From contig CAZUCC010000019.1 of NCBI GenBank assembly GCA_964619065.1, positions 1-64,000 of the forward strand: a DNA stretch of 64,000 bases. Direction: 5' to 3'. Every line of letters starts with the position of its first letter. The first letter of the stretch is position 1. The notes below the pieces were generated by a model. It was not told the DNA's origin and ran no database searches. It was given only the letters and a program-made list of their open reading frames with translations. Both the position numbers and the translations under genes were made by a program. Origin of the DNA: JANXUC01 sp964619065 (lineage in GTDB: Bacteria > Acidobacteriota > Terriglobia > Terriglobales > Acidobacteriaceae). Positions 8,064 through 14,631 of this stretch are shown piece after piece.

Positions 8064-8621
8064 ATGTCAGGTAAAAATACAGCGGTTTATGGTATCTACC
8101 CAGCTTATGCCAGTGTCGAATACGGGGTAGATGCACTAAGGACAGCCGGTTTCCGCAACTCGGATATTTCCGTGCTGTTCCCCGAGAACACAGGTTCCAA
8201 AGACTTCGCCCATGAAAAGGGCACCAAGGCTCCCGAGGGAGCTTCAACAGGAGCGGGTACAGGCGCTGTCTTGGGCGGAGCGCTAGGATGGCTGGCGGGT
8301 ATTGGCAGTCTCGCCATACCTGGTTTGGGCCCCTTCATCGCGGCCGGTCCGATTATGGCTGCGCTGGCGGGAGCTGGCGTTGGAGGTGTAGTGGGAGGGC
8401 TGACCGGAGCCTTGATTGGAATGGGGATTCCGGAGTATGAGGCAAAGCGCTACGAGGGACGGGTGAAAGACGGTGGCATCCTGCTTTCCGTTCACTCTGA
8501 CAATTCTGAGTGGACCAAGCGGGCGAAAATGATCTTAGAGGAGACCGGTGCTCAGGATATTTCCTCCACTGGCGAAGCCAGCAGCTCCAACACCGAAACC
8601 GATGTTCGAGAAGTCGCCTAG
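8064..8621 (+). CDS. YflT/GS17M-like stress protein with glycine-rich membrane segment
   Basis: 185 residues from the ATG at 8064, with AAGGAGAAG upstream. The N-terminal part (VYGIYPAYASVEYGVDALRT to SVLFPENTG) has the fold pattern of YflT-type general stress proteins. A central glycine-alanine-rich hydrophobic hairpin (residues ~62-125) follows, then GIPEYEAKRYEGRVKDGGIL and an acidic serine-rich tail. Databases may label relatives DUF3341, a name shared with the Act complex subunit ActD, but no Act complex genes are near. It is the last gene of the BON operon and is followed by a strong terminator. Confidence 0.8.
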   Translation: MSGKNTAVYGIYPAYASVEYGVDALRTAGFRNSDISVLFPENTGSKDFAHEKGTKAPEGASTGAGTGAVLGGALGWLAGIGSLAIPGLGPFIAAGPIMAALAGAGVGGVVGGLTGALIGMGIPEYEAKRYEGRVKDGGILLSVHSDNSEWTKRAKMILEETGAQDISSTGEASSSNTETDVREVA

Positions 8622-8640
8622 CCTAGCTTAATCTTAGGGT

Positions 8641-8673
8641 GCGCCGGCAGGGACATGCTGCCGGCGCTTTTTT
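8641..8673 (+). terminator. intrinsic terminator
   Basis: GCGCCGGCAG at 8641-8650 pairs perfectly with CTGCCGGCGC at 8658-8667 (7-nt loop), directly followed by six Ts. It ends the BON/YflT-like operon. Confidence 0.93.
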
Positions 8674-8698
8674 GTTTGCCCCGTTGCCGTGCGCACAT

Positions 8699-8727
8699 AA
8701 AAAAGAGGGAGCCACGAATGGCTCCCT
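8699..8727 (-). terminator. intrinsic terminator of the CsbD gene
   Basis: Read on the minus strand, AGGGAGCCA pairs with TGGCTCCCT around a 4-nt loop (plus positions 8706-8727), followed by six Ts (As at 8699-8704). It lies 17 bp beyond the CsbD stop and faces the terminator at 8641-8673. Confidence 0.92.
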
Positions 8728-8743
8728 GAGAAATACCTGGTTT

Positions 8744-8986
8744 CTAACTAGCTTTGCGTCGTTGCTCACTCTCAACCGAGGAGTCATCGGGGTCGGCGAA
8801 TTTCCAATCATCCACCTGCTTCTGGGCCTCTTCCTTGGCGATGCCATAGCGCTCCTGGATCGCGCCGATCAATTGTTCGCGTTTACCTGCAATCACGTCT
8901 AGATCCTGGTCGGTCAATTTTCCCCACCGTTCCTTGATGGAGCCCTTGATTTGCTTCCACTTGCCCTGCAGTTGATCCGAGTTCAT
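8744..8986 (-). CDS. CsbD-family stress protein
   Basis: 80 residues from the ATG at 8986 with GGAGG upstream. The N-terminal half matches CsbD-like proteins: MNSDQLQGKWKQIKGSIKER, WGKLTDQDLDVIAGKREQLI, then IQERYGIAKEEAQKQVDDW. The tail is acidic and serine-rich. Members are small, soluble, abundant under general or osmotic stress, and of unknown mechanism. It is transcribed towards the YflT-like gene and has its own terminator. The intergenic region upstream holds the third palindrome (9113-9130), which could serve this gene or the one to its right. Confidence 0.93.
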   Translation of the reverse strand: MNSDQLQGKWKQIKGSIKERWGKLTDQDLDVIAGKREQLIGAIQERYGIAKEEAQKQVDDWKFADPDDSSVESEQRRKAS

Positions 8987-9112
8987 TGCGTTTCCTCCAG
9001 AGAATTGAATTCCCGAATCATCCTAGGAGAACCGTTACATATTTTCGATCAGGTGGAGAATGTATCTCTGAACAACGCTTCCTGCAGAAGGAGATGTAAA
9101 GGTAAGCCGGAT

Positions 9113-9130
9113 GTACAGGACATACTGTAT
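9113..9130. promoter_or_regulatory. candidate operator palindrome, copy 3
   Basis: GTACAG-GACATA-CTGTAT followed by TGG. It has the same 6-6-6 layout as at 1423 and 3571. It lies between the divergent CsbD gene (start 8986) and the zinc-ribbon-like gene (start 9177). Confidence 0.5.
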
Positions 9131-9176
9131 TGGCTTTCGGAAACTAACAAGCTAGCTTAGCGTCCAGGCTTAAGAT

Positions 9177-9545
9177 ATGACATCAATCTGCGTAAACCCC
9201 AATTGTCGCCGGCCTCTCGCTGCCTTCTCAGAAGGGCGTTTATTTCAGTTCGAGATCATCTCCATTTCTGTGTCTGCTGACGATGAGAACAAGAGAGATT
9301 TCGATGAACTTCCCTATCGTGATAAGGCTCATTTTTGGCTTTGCGGGCGATGCTCGGGGCAGATGCGACTCACCCTGGAACCCTGGAAAGGACTTCAACT
9401 AATCCCGCTCGAGCAAGTAATGGGACAAAGGATCGATCCCATGGCCGAACCCTTAACTTTGAGCAAGCACCATGAAAATAACAGAGTTGTCTCCCTTCTT
9501 GAGACTCAAAGCCTCCATCACTCCATGAGTTCCACTGCCCCGTAG
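9177..9545 (+). CDS. 122-residue protein with two cysteine pairs, unknown function
   Basis: Starts at the ATG at 9177. The N-terminus has CVNPNC and later LCGRCSG (residues ~56-59), two Cys pairs about 50 residues apart that could hold a structural zinc. The region between is beta-rich and polar (LFQFEIISISVSADDENKRD). The C-terminal 40 residues look disordered. There is no signal peptide, and I do not recognise a named family. The composition, with few rare codons, supports a real gene. A palindrome lies 47-64 bp upstream. The stop codon lies in the left arm of an inverted repeat (9543-9580). Confidence 0.65.
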   Translation: MTSICVNPNCRRPLAAFSEGRLFQFEIISISVSADDENKRDFDELPYRDKAHFWLCGRCSGQMRLTLEPWKGLQLIPLEQVMGQRIDPMAEPLTLSKHHENNRVVSLLETQSLHHSMSSTAP

Positions 9546-9580
9546 AGCACGTTTGTGGCGCTTCTACAGTATGTGCTCTA
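9543..9580. promoter_or_regulatory. inverted repeat and degenerate palindrome upstream of SYLF gene
   Basis: TAGAGCAC at 9543-9550 is the exact inverse of GTGCTCTA at 9573-9580. Overlapping it at 9564-9581, CTACAG-TATGTG-CTCTAT matches the RTACRG-N6-CTGTAY palindrome with two changes. It lies about 70 bp upstream of the SYLF gene and could be a stem-loop or an operator. Confidence 0.35.
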
Positions 9581-9650
9581 TGGAGTCGCCCAGATTGCGG
9601 CCATATGCTCATCTCGTCGCAACAACAGTCTGAGAAATGAGGATATCTAA

Positions 9651-10409
9651 ATGAAGTCATTACGGAAATTGTTGAGCGCTAGTCTCCTGGTCGCGGGTAT
9701 GACCGCTGCAATGTATGCGGCCGACGCCGACGAGAAGAGTCCTTCGAATGAGGTGAAGAGAGTCCAATCCGCGGCAACGGTTCTGGATGAGATCATGGGC
9801 ACTCCCGACAAAGGAATTCCCAGAGAGATTCTTGAGTCGGCCAAATGCATAGCAGTCGTGCCTTCCATGATCAAAGGTGGTTTCATCATCGGTGCCCGTT
9901 ATGGTAAAGGCGTTGCCACGTGCCGTACCAGCACGGGTTGGAGTGCGCCGGCTCCGCTCACTATTGCAGGGGGCAGCTGGGGTCTTCAATTCGGTGGGGA
10001 AGCTGTTGATTTAGTCATGCTGGTCATGAACGAGAAAGGTATGCAGAATCTGTTAGCGAGCAAATTCAAGCTCGGCGCGGAAGGATCTGCCGCTGCAGGG
10101 CCTGTCGGTCGTCAAGCTGAGGCCAATACCGATTGGAAGATGCGCGCGGAAGTTTTGACCTACTCTCGTGCCCGGGGTGTGTTTGCCGGTCTCGAACTCA
10201 ACGGCGCCGTTATTAAGCAAGATGACGATGATACCCGCATTTTGTACGGCAAACTGGTTCCCTTCAAGACGATCCTCGCTGGAAGCGTGGCTGCTCCTGC
10301 GGGGACGCACCGATTCGTGGAAACGGTGAACAAGTACGCGACTGAAGTCAAACAGGAGCAAGGATCGACCGCAGCACCCACGACGGTCACTCCTCCGCCC
10401 TCGCATTAG
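9651..10409 (+). CDS. exported SYLF-domain (YSC84-type) lipid-binding protein
   Basis: 252 residues with a signal peptide (residues ~1-24, ending MYAADA). The SYLF domain starts near residue 35 (VQSAATVLDEIM), with family markers IPREILESAKCIAVVPSMIK, GGFIIGARYGKG, WSAPAPLTIAGGSWGLQFGG and DLVMLVMN. It ends near RFVETVNKYA, followed by a threonine/proline-rich tail. SYLF domains bind phosphoinositides in eukaryotes. The bacterial exported forms are envelope proteins of unclear role. It fits the stress-envelope neighbourhood and may be co-transcribed with the DUF3309 gene across a 15-bp hairpin. Confidence 0.93.
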   Translation: MKSLRKLLSASLLVAGMTAAMYAADADEKSPSNEVKRVQSAATVLDEIMGTPDKGIPREILESAKCIAVVPSMIKGGFIIGARYGKGVATCRTSTGWSAPAPLTIAGGSWGLQFGGEAVDLVMLVMNEKGMQNLLASKFKLGAEGSAAAGPVGRQAEANTDWKMRAEVLTYSRARGVFAGLELNGAVIKQDDDDTRILYGKLVPFKTILAGSVAAPAGTHRFVETVNKYATEVKQEQGSTAAPTTVTPPPSH

Positions 10410-10420
10410 CACGCGCTACA

Positions 10421-10455
10421 CCTGGCGGCGGTTTCAACGCGGAACCGCCGCCGGG
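10421..10455 (+). other. strong intercistronic stem-loop
   Basis: Bases 10421-10435 pair with 10441-10455 over 15 positions (13 Watson-Crick, two G-U) around a 5-nt loop AACGC. It lies between the SYLF stop and the DUF3309 ribosome site (TGGAGGA at 10471-10477). There is no U-tract, so it is more likely an RNA stability or processing element than a terminator. Confidence 0.65.
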
Positions 10456-10480
10456 ATGATCCCAATCTCCTGGAGGAACT

Positions 10481-10633
10481 ATGAACACCATTCTTATTCT
10501 CGTTTTGCTTTTGCTCTTAATCGGTGCCCTACCAACATGGCCCTACAGCACCGGATGGGGCTATTACCCTAGTGGTGGCTTGGGCTTAGTAGCGTTAATT
10601 GTAATTGTCCTCTTGGTATCGGGCCGGCTCTGA
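10481..10633 (+). CDS. DUF3309-family 50-residue membrane protein
   Basis: Starts at the ATG at 10481 with TGGAGGA upstream. Two hydrophobic helices (MNTILILVLLLLLIGALPTW and LGLVALIVIVLLVSGRL) flank a conserved turn (PYSTGWGYYPSGG). This is the DUF3309 signature. The family has no known function and is common in soil proteobacteria and acidobacteria. Like DUF5670 at 4054-4206, it is a tiny two-helix membrane protein in the same stress region. Confidence 0.9.
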   Translation: MNTILILVLLLLLIGALPTWPYSTGWGYYPSGGLGLVALIVIVLLVSGRL

Positions 10634-10957
10634 TGCGCGGAGTATGAATTGCGACGCTATCTCGCCGGGAATTCCTGCCACCGGAAAAATTCTGGCGGTG
10701 AATTCCCGATTGTTCGGAATCGGGGATTCTCTTCTCCGTTCGAGTCACTCCAACCGGAACGATCACAGAGTTCCACGCGAGAGTAGGTCAGTCACTCGTC
10801 AACATCGCAGGCGCCCCTCGCGGATCGGCCAATCCTGCTCGTCTACATAACTGTTTTCTGTAAAGCGCGAACACATTCAAAGCACCTGTCGGCCGTTCCT
10901 GGAAATTAGCTCTGTACTCCCTGGCAATGCGTCATCACCGCTTCCGGGTGCAAAGAC
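10634..10957. other. intergenic region with one hairpin
   Basis: No coding frame is convincing in these 324 bp. GGGAATTC at 10667-10674 is the inverse of GAATTCCC at 10700-10707, with further internal pairing (GCCA with TGGC). This makes a hairpin about 35 bp after the DUF3309 stop, without a U-tract. It may mark the end of that transcript. Confidence 0.5.
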
Positions 10958-11143
10958 CTAACGTACCAAAGCTAGAACATCCGATCTGCCTTCTGGAGCA
11001 GGGGCTTCGCAGATTCGATATTCTCCGGGCTCGTCTAAGGTTTTTAGCAGCTCCTCAAGCAGAATCATCAAGCGCTCTGAATCTTGCTCGACAGAGACTT
11101 CCTTGCAGAGTGCTTGCCAGTCCCGTCGCTTCTCAATAGCCAT
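10958..11143 (-). CDS. 61-residue acidic helical protein, unknown function
   Basis: The ATG at 11143 follows AAGGAGG. The product starts MAIEKRRDWQALCKEVSVEQ, continues DSERLMILLEELLKTLDE, and ends in a polar tail (PAPEGRSDVLALVR). Two amphipathic helices are predicted by eye. Very similar short proteins ('DWRELCEAxxxExDxxKLxxLxxELNxxLDE') recur in acidobacteria and have no assigned function. The gene stands alone on the minus strand. Confidence 0.75.
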   Translation of the reverse strand: MAIEKRRDWQALCKEVSVEQDSERLMILLEELLKTLDEPGEYRICEAPAPEGRSDVLALVR

Positions 11144-11481
11144 GATTTTGCCTCCTTATTTATGAGCCCACGTCATTTATGAGCACACCTCTGAAGCAGA
11201 ATGGGGCTCTGCGTCTCAATTTTGTTGAACACAGACACTCTTGCAAGTAGGACTCCAAATTCACGGGTACAGAGTAAGCGTCCTTAATAACAATAAGTTA
11301 GGACTTTTCTCCACAATCTGGAATCCGCGGGGTGAGGGATCGTAGGTAATTTTTCCCAGGAAGGGATCGGGCGGCCTCGACGCTGGGAGCAGATGGAGAT
11401 AAAGAGGACGTCATGGCAATAAACTGTGCCGAGCGAAGCCTCAATAACTGGCAATGACCTCGCTCAGCACTTTATAAACCA
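11144..11481. other. intergenic region, no gene seen
   Basis: 338 bp between two minus-strand genes. Near the start codon at 11143 the element TTTATGAGC is repeated 16-17 bp apart (about 11159-11183). Otherwise nothing recognisable was found. Confidence 0.45.
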
Positions 11482-12645
11482 CTACTGTTTGTCGGGTTTA
11501 GGGTTCTGCCGATTTCGATCCGGCGACGGTTGCATTCTTTGCTGCAACTTCTCCTGCTGTTGTTCGTGCCTTTGCTGTAATTGCTGCGTCTGCTGCTGGT
11601 GTTTTTGCTCGATTTGCTGTTTTTTGGCTTCGTCAGCATTCCGTTGCGCCAGCCGTTGATGGTCTTGGTCTTGCTTCTGCTGCAGCTTCTGTCGTTCCTG
11701 ATCCTGCTTCGCTTGCATCTTCTTCTGCTGTTGTTGGTATTTCCGGTCTAGTTTCTGATTCCCCGTATTGGGAGCATCGGGACGCGAATCACGGGGAATA
11801 TCGTTAGCATGCATCATTGTGTTCGACCGCGAATTGTTATTCTCCGACCTCGCTGATGGTGCATTCGTCGATGGCGTATTCGTCTGGGGCTGTGCGCCGC
11901 CACGATTGCGCTCAGGATTGTAAGGAGCCCCGGCCTCTCTGGCAGGCACGACCTCCCGATCACGAAGCGCACCAGGTCTCGGAGTTGCTGCAACCGGTGG
12001 CTTGCCATGGTTGGTTGAAGCCCGTAGATCCGGGTTAGATCGGGCCGCTTGGAAATGTTCTGTTTGGGCAGCTACCGGCGGGATGTGTCTCTCACGGGCC
12101 ACTGCTTCCTCTTCAGGCCTGGGCCGCGCGTTGATTCCACCGTTTCCACCGTTGTAGCTGACACGTGTTACGTTCGTATTGTTGATCACAGTCGTGTTGT
12201 AAACGTTGTGAATGTTGGTGACACTCACATTGTTCACAGCGCGGTTATAAAAAAATCGTCCGTGATCCCAACGCCCACCTTGATAACCTTCACCAAAGTA
12301 CCCGAAGCCGTAATTAATTCCACCATAGAAACCTACCTGCGGAGCCCAATATCCATCATAGAAAGTAAAGCCATCGCCGCTCCAGGCCCAGTAGCCAGGT
12401 GTCCAAAACAAACCGGGTTCCGGAGGCAATACCCACGTGCCAGGCACCCAATAATAATCGTCCGCATCATAAGCCCAATATCCAGGTGCCCAAAGATAAC
12501 CTTCATCAGGGCAAAGCGGCTGCTCGTAAACGGGCAGCGCGGGCGGACCGAAAGTTACCGAAATCCCAATCTGGCCGAATGACGCAGCCGACATGACAAG
12601 CACAATGAGTGCTAAAAACACTGAACGAACTTTTTGTACATGCAT
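11482..12645 (-). CDS. exported PGYW-repeat protein with Q-rich C-terminal coil
   Basis: The ATG at 12645, with AAGGAG upstream, opens directly into a signal peptide (VFLALIVLVMSAASFGQ). The frame continues 65 codons further upstream, but that part has no such signal. Residues ~45-110 carry the YxWxPGYW repeat of the WXXGXW group: LWAPGYWAY, YWVPGTWV, FWTPGYWAW, YDGYWAP. An Asn/Gly-rich linker and a Pro/Asn-rich region follow. The last ~110 residues are a charged, glutamine-rich stretch (QQQQKKMQAKQDQERQKLQQ type) that should form a coiled coil. The function is unknown. It is probably an outer-envelope or periplasmic protein. Confidence 0.88.
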   Translation of the reverse strand: MHVQKVRSVFLALIVLVMSAASFGQIGISVTFGPPALPVYEQPLCPDEGYLWAPGYWAYDADDYYWVPGTWVLPPEPGLFWTPGYWAWSGDGFTFYDGYWAPQVGFYGGINYGFGYFGEGYQGGRWDHGRFFYNRAVNNVSVTNIHNVYNTTVINNTNVTRVSYNGGNGGINARPRPEEEAVARERHIPPVAAQTEHFQAARSNPDLRASTNHGKPPVAATPRPGALRDREVVPAREAGAPYNPERNRGGAQPQTNTPSTNAPSARSENNNSRSNTMMHANDIPRDSRPDAPNTGNQKLDRKYQQQQKKMQAKQDQERQKLQQKQDQDHQRLAQRNADEAKKQQIEQKHQQQTQQLQQRHEQQQEKLQQRMQPSPDRNRQNPKPDKQ

Positions 12646-13004
12646 TAGTTTTCTCCTTGGCGGATCGCCAGCGCTTCCCACGTGCAAACGTTCGCTACTG
12701 GCTGATATTGCCAGCCGAATGATCGTCTCCGTCTTGGACCGACGATAAAACCGCCCTGCGTTCCTCACAATCCCGGGAAGTCTGTAGCTCTCCAAACACA
12801 TCCCTGTAGGGAAACGAATGTAGCCCGGCATATTTGGCATTGCAGCTCTCGAAACATTTTCGTGTCAGCCAACACCATGACCAAAACTATGATGACGTTC
12901 GAGATCGCCGATATTGAGAAGTCGAACAGACGTGAATCACGACGGAAGGGAACTTCACCCGAGCATTTTCCAGCGCCGTAATGCGCGCGACGCCATGTTA
13001 AACG
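12646..13004. other. intergenic region, no gene seen
   Basis: 359 bp between the PGYW-repeat gene start and a doubtful small frame. I see no convincing coding frame, repeat or terminator here. The promoter of the PGYW-repeat gene should lie within it. Confidence 0.4.
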
Positions 13005-13142
13005 CTAAAAACATGCAGCGTATTCCATGCCTTTCTCGCCAGCTTTCAACGGTTTGATGGGGACGCCGGTTACTAGCACAATCCAGTCGACGCCTAAATC
13101 ATTTGTTTTCTTCGTTTCCCATTTGCGGCCAATTTTGTTCAT
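13005..13142 (-). CDS. possible 45-residue protein
   Basis: A minus-strand frame from the ATG at 13142 encodes MNKIGRKWETKKTNDLGVDW, then IVLVTGVPIKPLKAGEKGME, then YAACF. The alternation of charged and hydrophobic residues and the lack of Arg/Ser/Cys excess are protein-like. However, no ribosome site precedes the ATG, and it may be a gene remnant. No family is recognised. Confidence 0.35.
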   Translation of the reverse strand: MNKIGRKWETKKTNDLGVDWIVLVTGVPIKPLKAGEKGMEYAACF

Positions 13143-13232
13143 TGGTTCTGGAGATGCAGCGGTCCAGTTGTTTGAATGCGCCCTCCTGCGATATCTCTGG
13201 TGTGATATGAAACACTGGAGAGGGGACATAGC

Positions 13233-14264
13233 ATGCCAGCTCGAATGAAAGACATTGCCCGAGAACTGGGCGTATCCGTCGTTACGGTTTCCAAATCTCT
13301 GCGCGATCTTGCTGGCCCTAGCGCGGAAACAAAGGCCCGCGTGCTGAAGTTGGCCAAGAAGTTGAACTATGGGCCCAATTTAACAGCCCGCGCCTTGGTC
13401 AGCGGGCGCACCAACACCATCGGGCTGGTCATCCCGGACCTGGTTCACCCCTTCTTTGCGCAAATCGCCAAGAGTATTTCAAAAGTGCTCTATGCACGGG
13501 GATATAGTTTGGTCGTTTCTTCTTCTGAGGAACACCCTGAAATCGAAATGAAGGCGATCGAACAGTTGGTGGCCAGAAGCGTGGATGTCCTGATGATTGC
13601 GTCCACGCAGCGGTCTGCGGAGACTTTCCAGTGGGCCGAAAAGCAACGAATTCCTTACGTCCTTATAGACCGGAAATTTGAGGGTTTAGACGCTAATTTT
13701 GTAGGTGTGGATGATGTGAGAGTGGGCTCTCTAGCTACGGAACATCTCATTGAAATGGGCTGCCAGAGGATCGCGCATATTGGCGGAGGCCGGTTAAGCT
13801 CTGCTGCGGGGCGGAGAGAAGGATACGAACAGACGCTCACCCGCCATGGTGTACCGATTCATCGACAGTACGTGTTGGTGGAACAGCGCCTCGAAAAAGT
13901 GGCTGACGTTGCCGGGCACGAGGCGGCAAAAAAGTTGCTGAAGATGGACCCTTGCCCGGACGGTATTTTTTGTTACAACGATCCTGTGGCAATGGGCGCC
14001 ATCATGGCTTGCTTGGATGCCGGGATGCGCATCCCCGAAGATATCGCCATTGTTGGTTGCGGAAATTCTCATTACGATGATTTCCTGCGGATCCCGCTGA
14101 CAAGTGTCGATCAGAAGAGCGAGGCCCTCGGTCAGAATGCGGGGGAGTTAGCGCTACGTCTGGTTGAGTCCAAGAGAGCGCTCCCGGCGCGAACCGTTCT
14201 ATTGGCTCCCGAGCTGATCGTGAGGAAGTCCAGCCAAAAACTCTTGCGTCAGGCGGCGAAATGA
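13233..14264 (+). CDS. LacI/GalR-family transcription regulator
   Basis: 343 residues. The N-terminal LacI helix-turn-helix (MKDIARELGVSVVTVSKSLR, then the hinge region KLNYGPNLTARALVSGRTN) is followed by a periplasmic-binding-protein-like sensor domain (TIGLVIPDLVHPFFAQIAKS, VDVLMIAST, FCYNDPVAMGAIMACLDAGM, IPEDIAIVGCGN). ATG 13233 is used, with GAGAGGGGA upstream; ATG 13245 (MKDIA) is also possible. The ligand is unknown and is usually a sugar in this family. No sugar operon is adjacent, and the next genes are for aspartate-family amino acids. Confidence 0.93.
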   Translation: MPARMKDIARELGVSVVTVSKSLRDLAGPSAETKARVLKLAKKLNYGPNLTARALVSGRTNTIGLVIPDLVHPFFAQIAKSISKVLYARGYSLVVSSSEEHPEIEMKAIEQLVARSVDVLMIASTQRSAETFQWAEKQRIPYVLIDRKFEGLDANFVGVDDVRVGSLATEHLIEMGCQRIAHIGGGRLSSAAGRREGYEQTLTRHGVPIHRQYVLVEQRLEKVADVAGHEAAKKLLKMDPCPDGIFCYNDPVAMGAIMACLDAGMRIPEDIAIVGCGNSHYDDFLRIPLTSVDQKSEALGQNAGELALRLVESKRALPARTVLLAPELIVRKSSQKLLRQAAK

Positions 14265-14631
14265 ATGAGCGAGAAAATTGCCTTTCCCAGCGTAAAGTGT
14301 TGATTTCTTTATAGGGTCCAGTCCCCTAAGTAGCATGTATGTCCACTTGCTTTTCGATTTTCCCAATCGAAAACTTGTATTGGCGCTAAGCTCTCAGCGA
14401 AGGTAGAGTTATCTTTTATGACTCGAAGGGGCCAAGGCATGAGTGTGGGCGCAGGGATTCCGATAACATCGGCGAAACGAATTACCATTCCACTGGCTGA
14501 GGGGTACATTTGAGCTAGTTAAAAATTCCAAAGCGCTCAAGCGAACCCACTGCCAGAAAGTAGATCGGCGAGTGGGTTTTGTTTTGCCCAGAAAGTGCAG
14601 GAATTAGAGTGTACGCAAGGACGAAACCGCC
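14265..14631. other. structured intergenic leader upstream of aspartate kinase
   Basis: 367 bp without a coding frame but with several hairpins in series. These include TTTTCGATT with AATCGAAAA (14351-14373, 9 bp, 5-nt loop), CCGAT-aac-ATCGG (about 14470), and the U-tract hairpin at 14544-14578. It may carry the LacI terminator and a lysC leader. It matches no riboswitch consensus I know. Confidence 0.45.
14544..14584 (+). terminator. U-tract hairpin (terminator or attenuator) before lysC
   Basis: AACCCACTGCC (14544-14554) pairs with GGC-G-AGTGGGTT (14567-14578) with one bulged base, followed by TTGTTTT. It lies about 50 bp before the aspartate kinase start, so it either ends the LacI transcript or attenuates lysC. 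Confidence 0.6.

Noticed and set aside
11520..11800. CTG/TTG-rich stretch that looks like a simple repeat
   Set aside because: It is the coding DNA of the glutamine-rich coiled coil of the PGYW-repeat protein, not a separate repeat array or CRISPR.
12681..12695. CACGTG-centred sequence as a third parS-like site
   Set aside because: Beyond the hexamer core only a few arm bases agree with the parS consensus.
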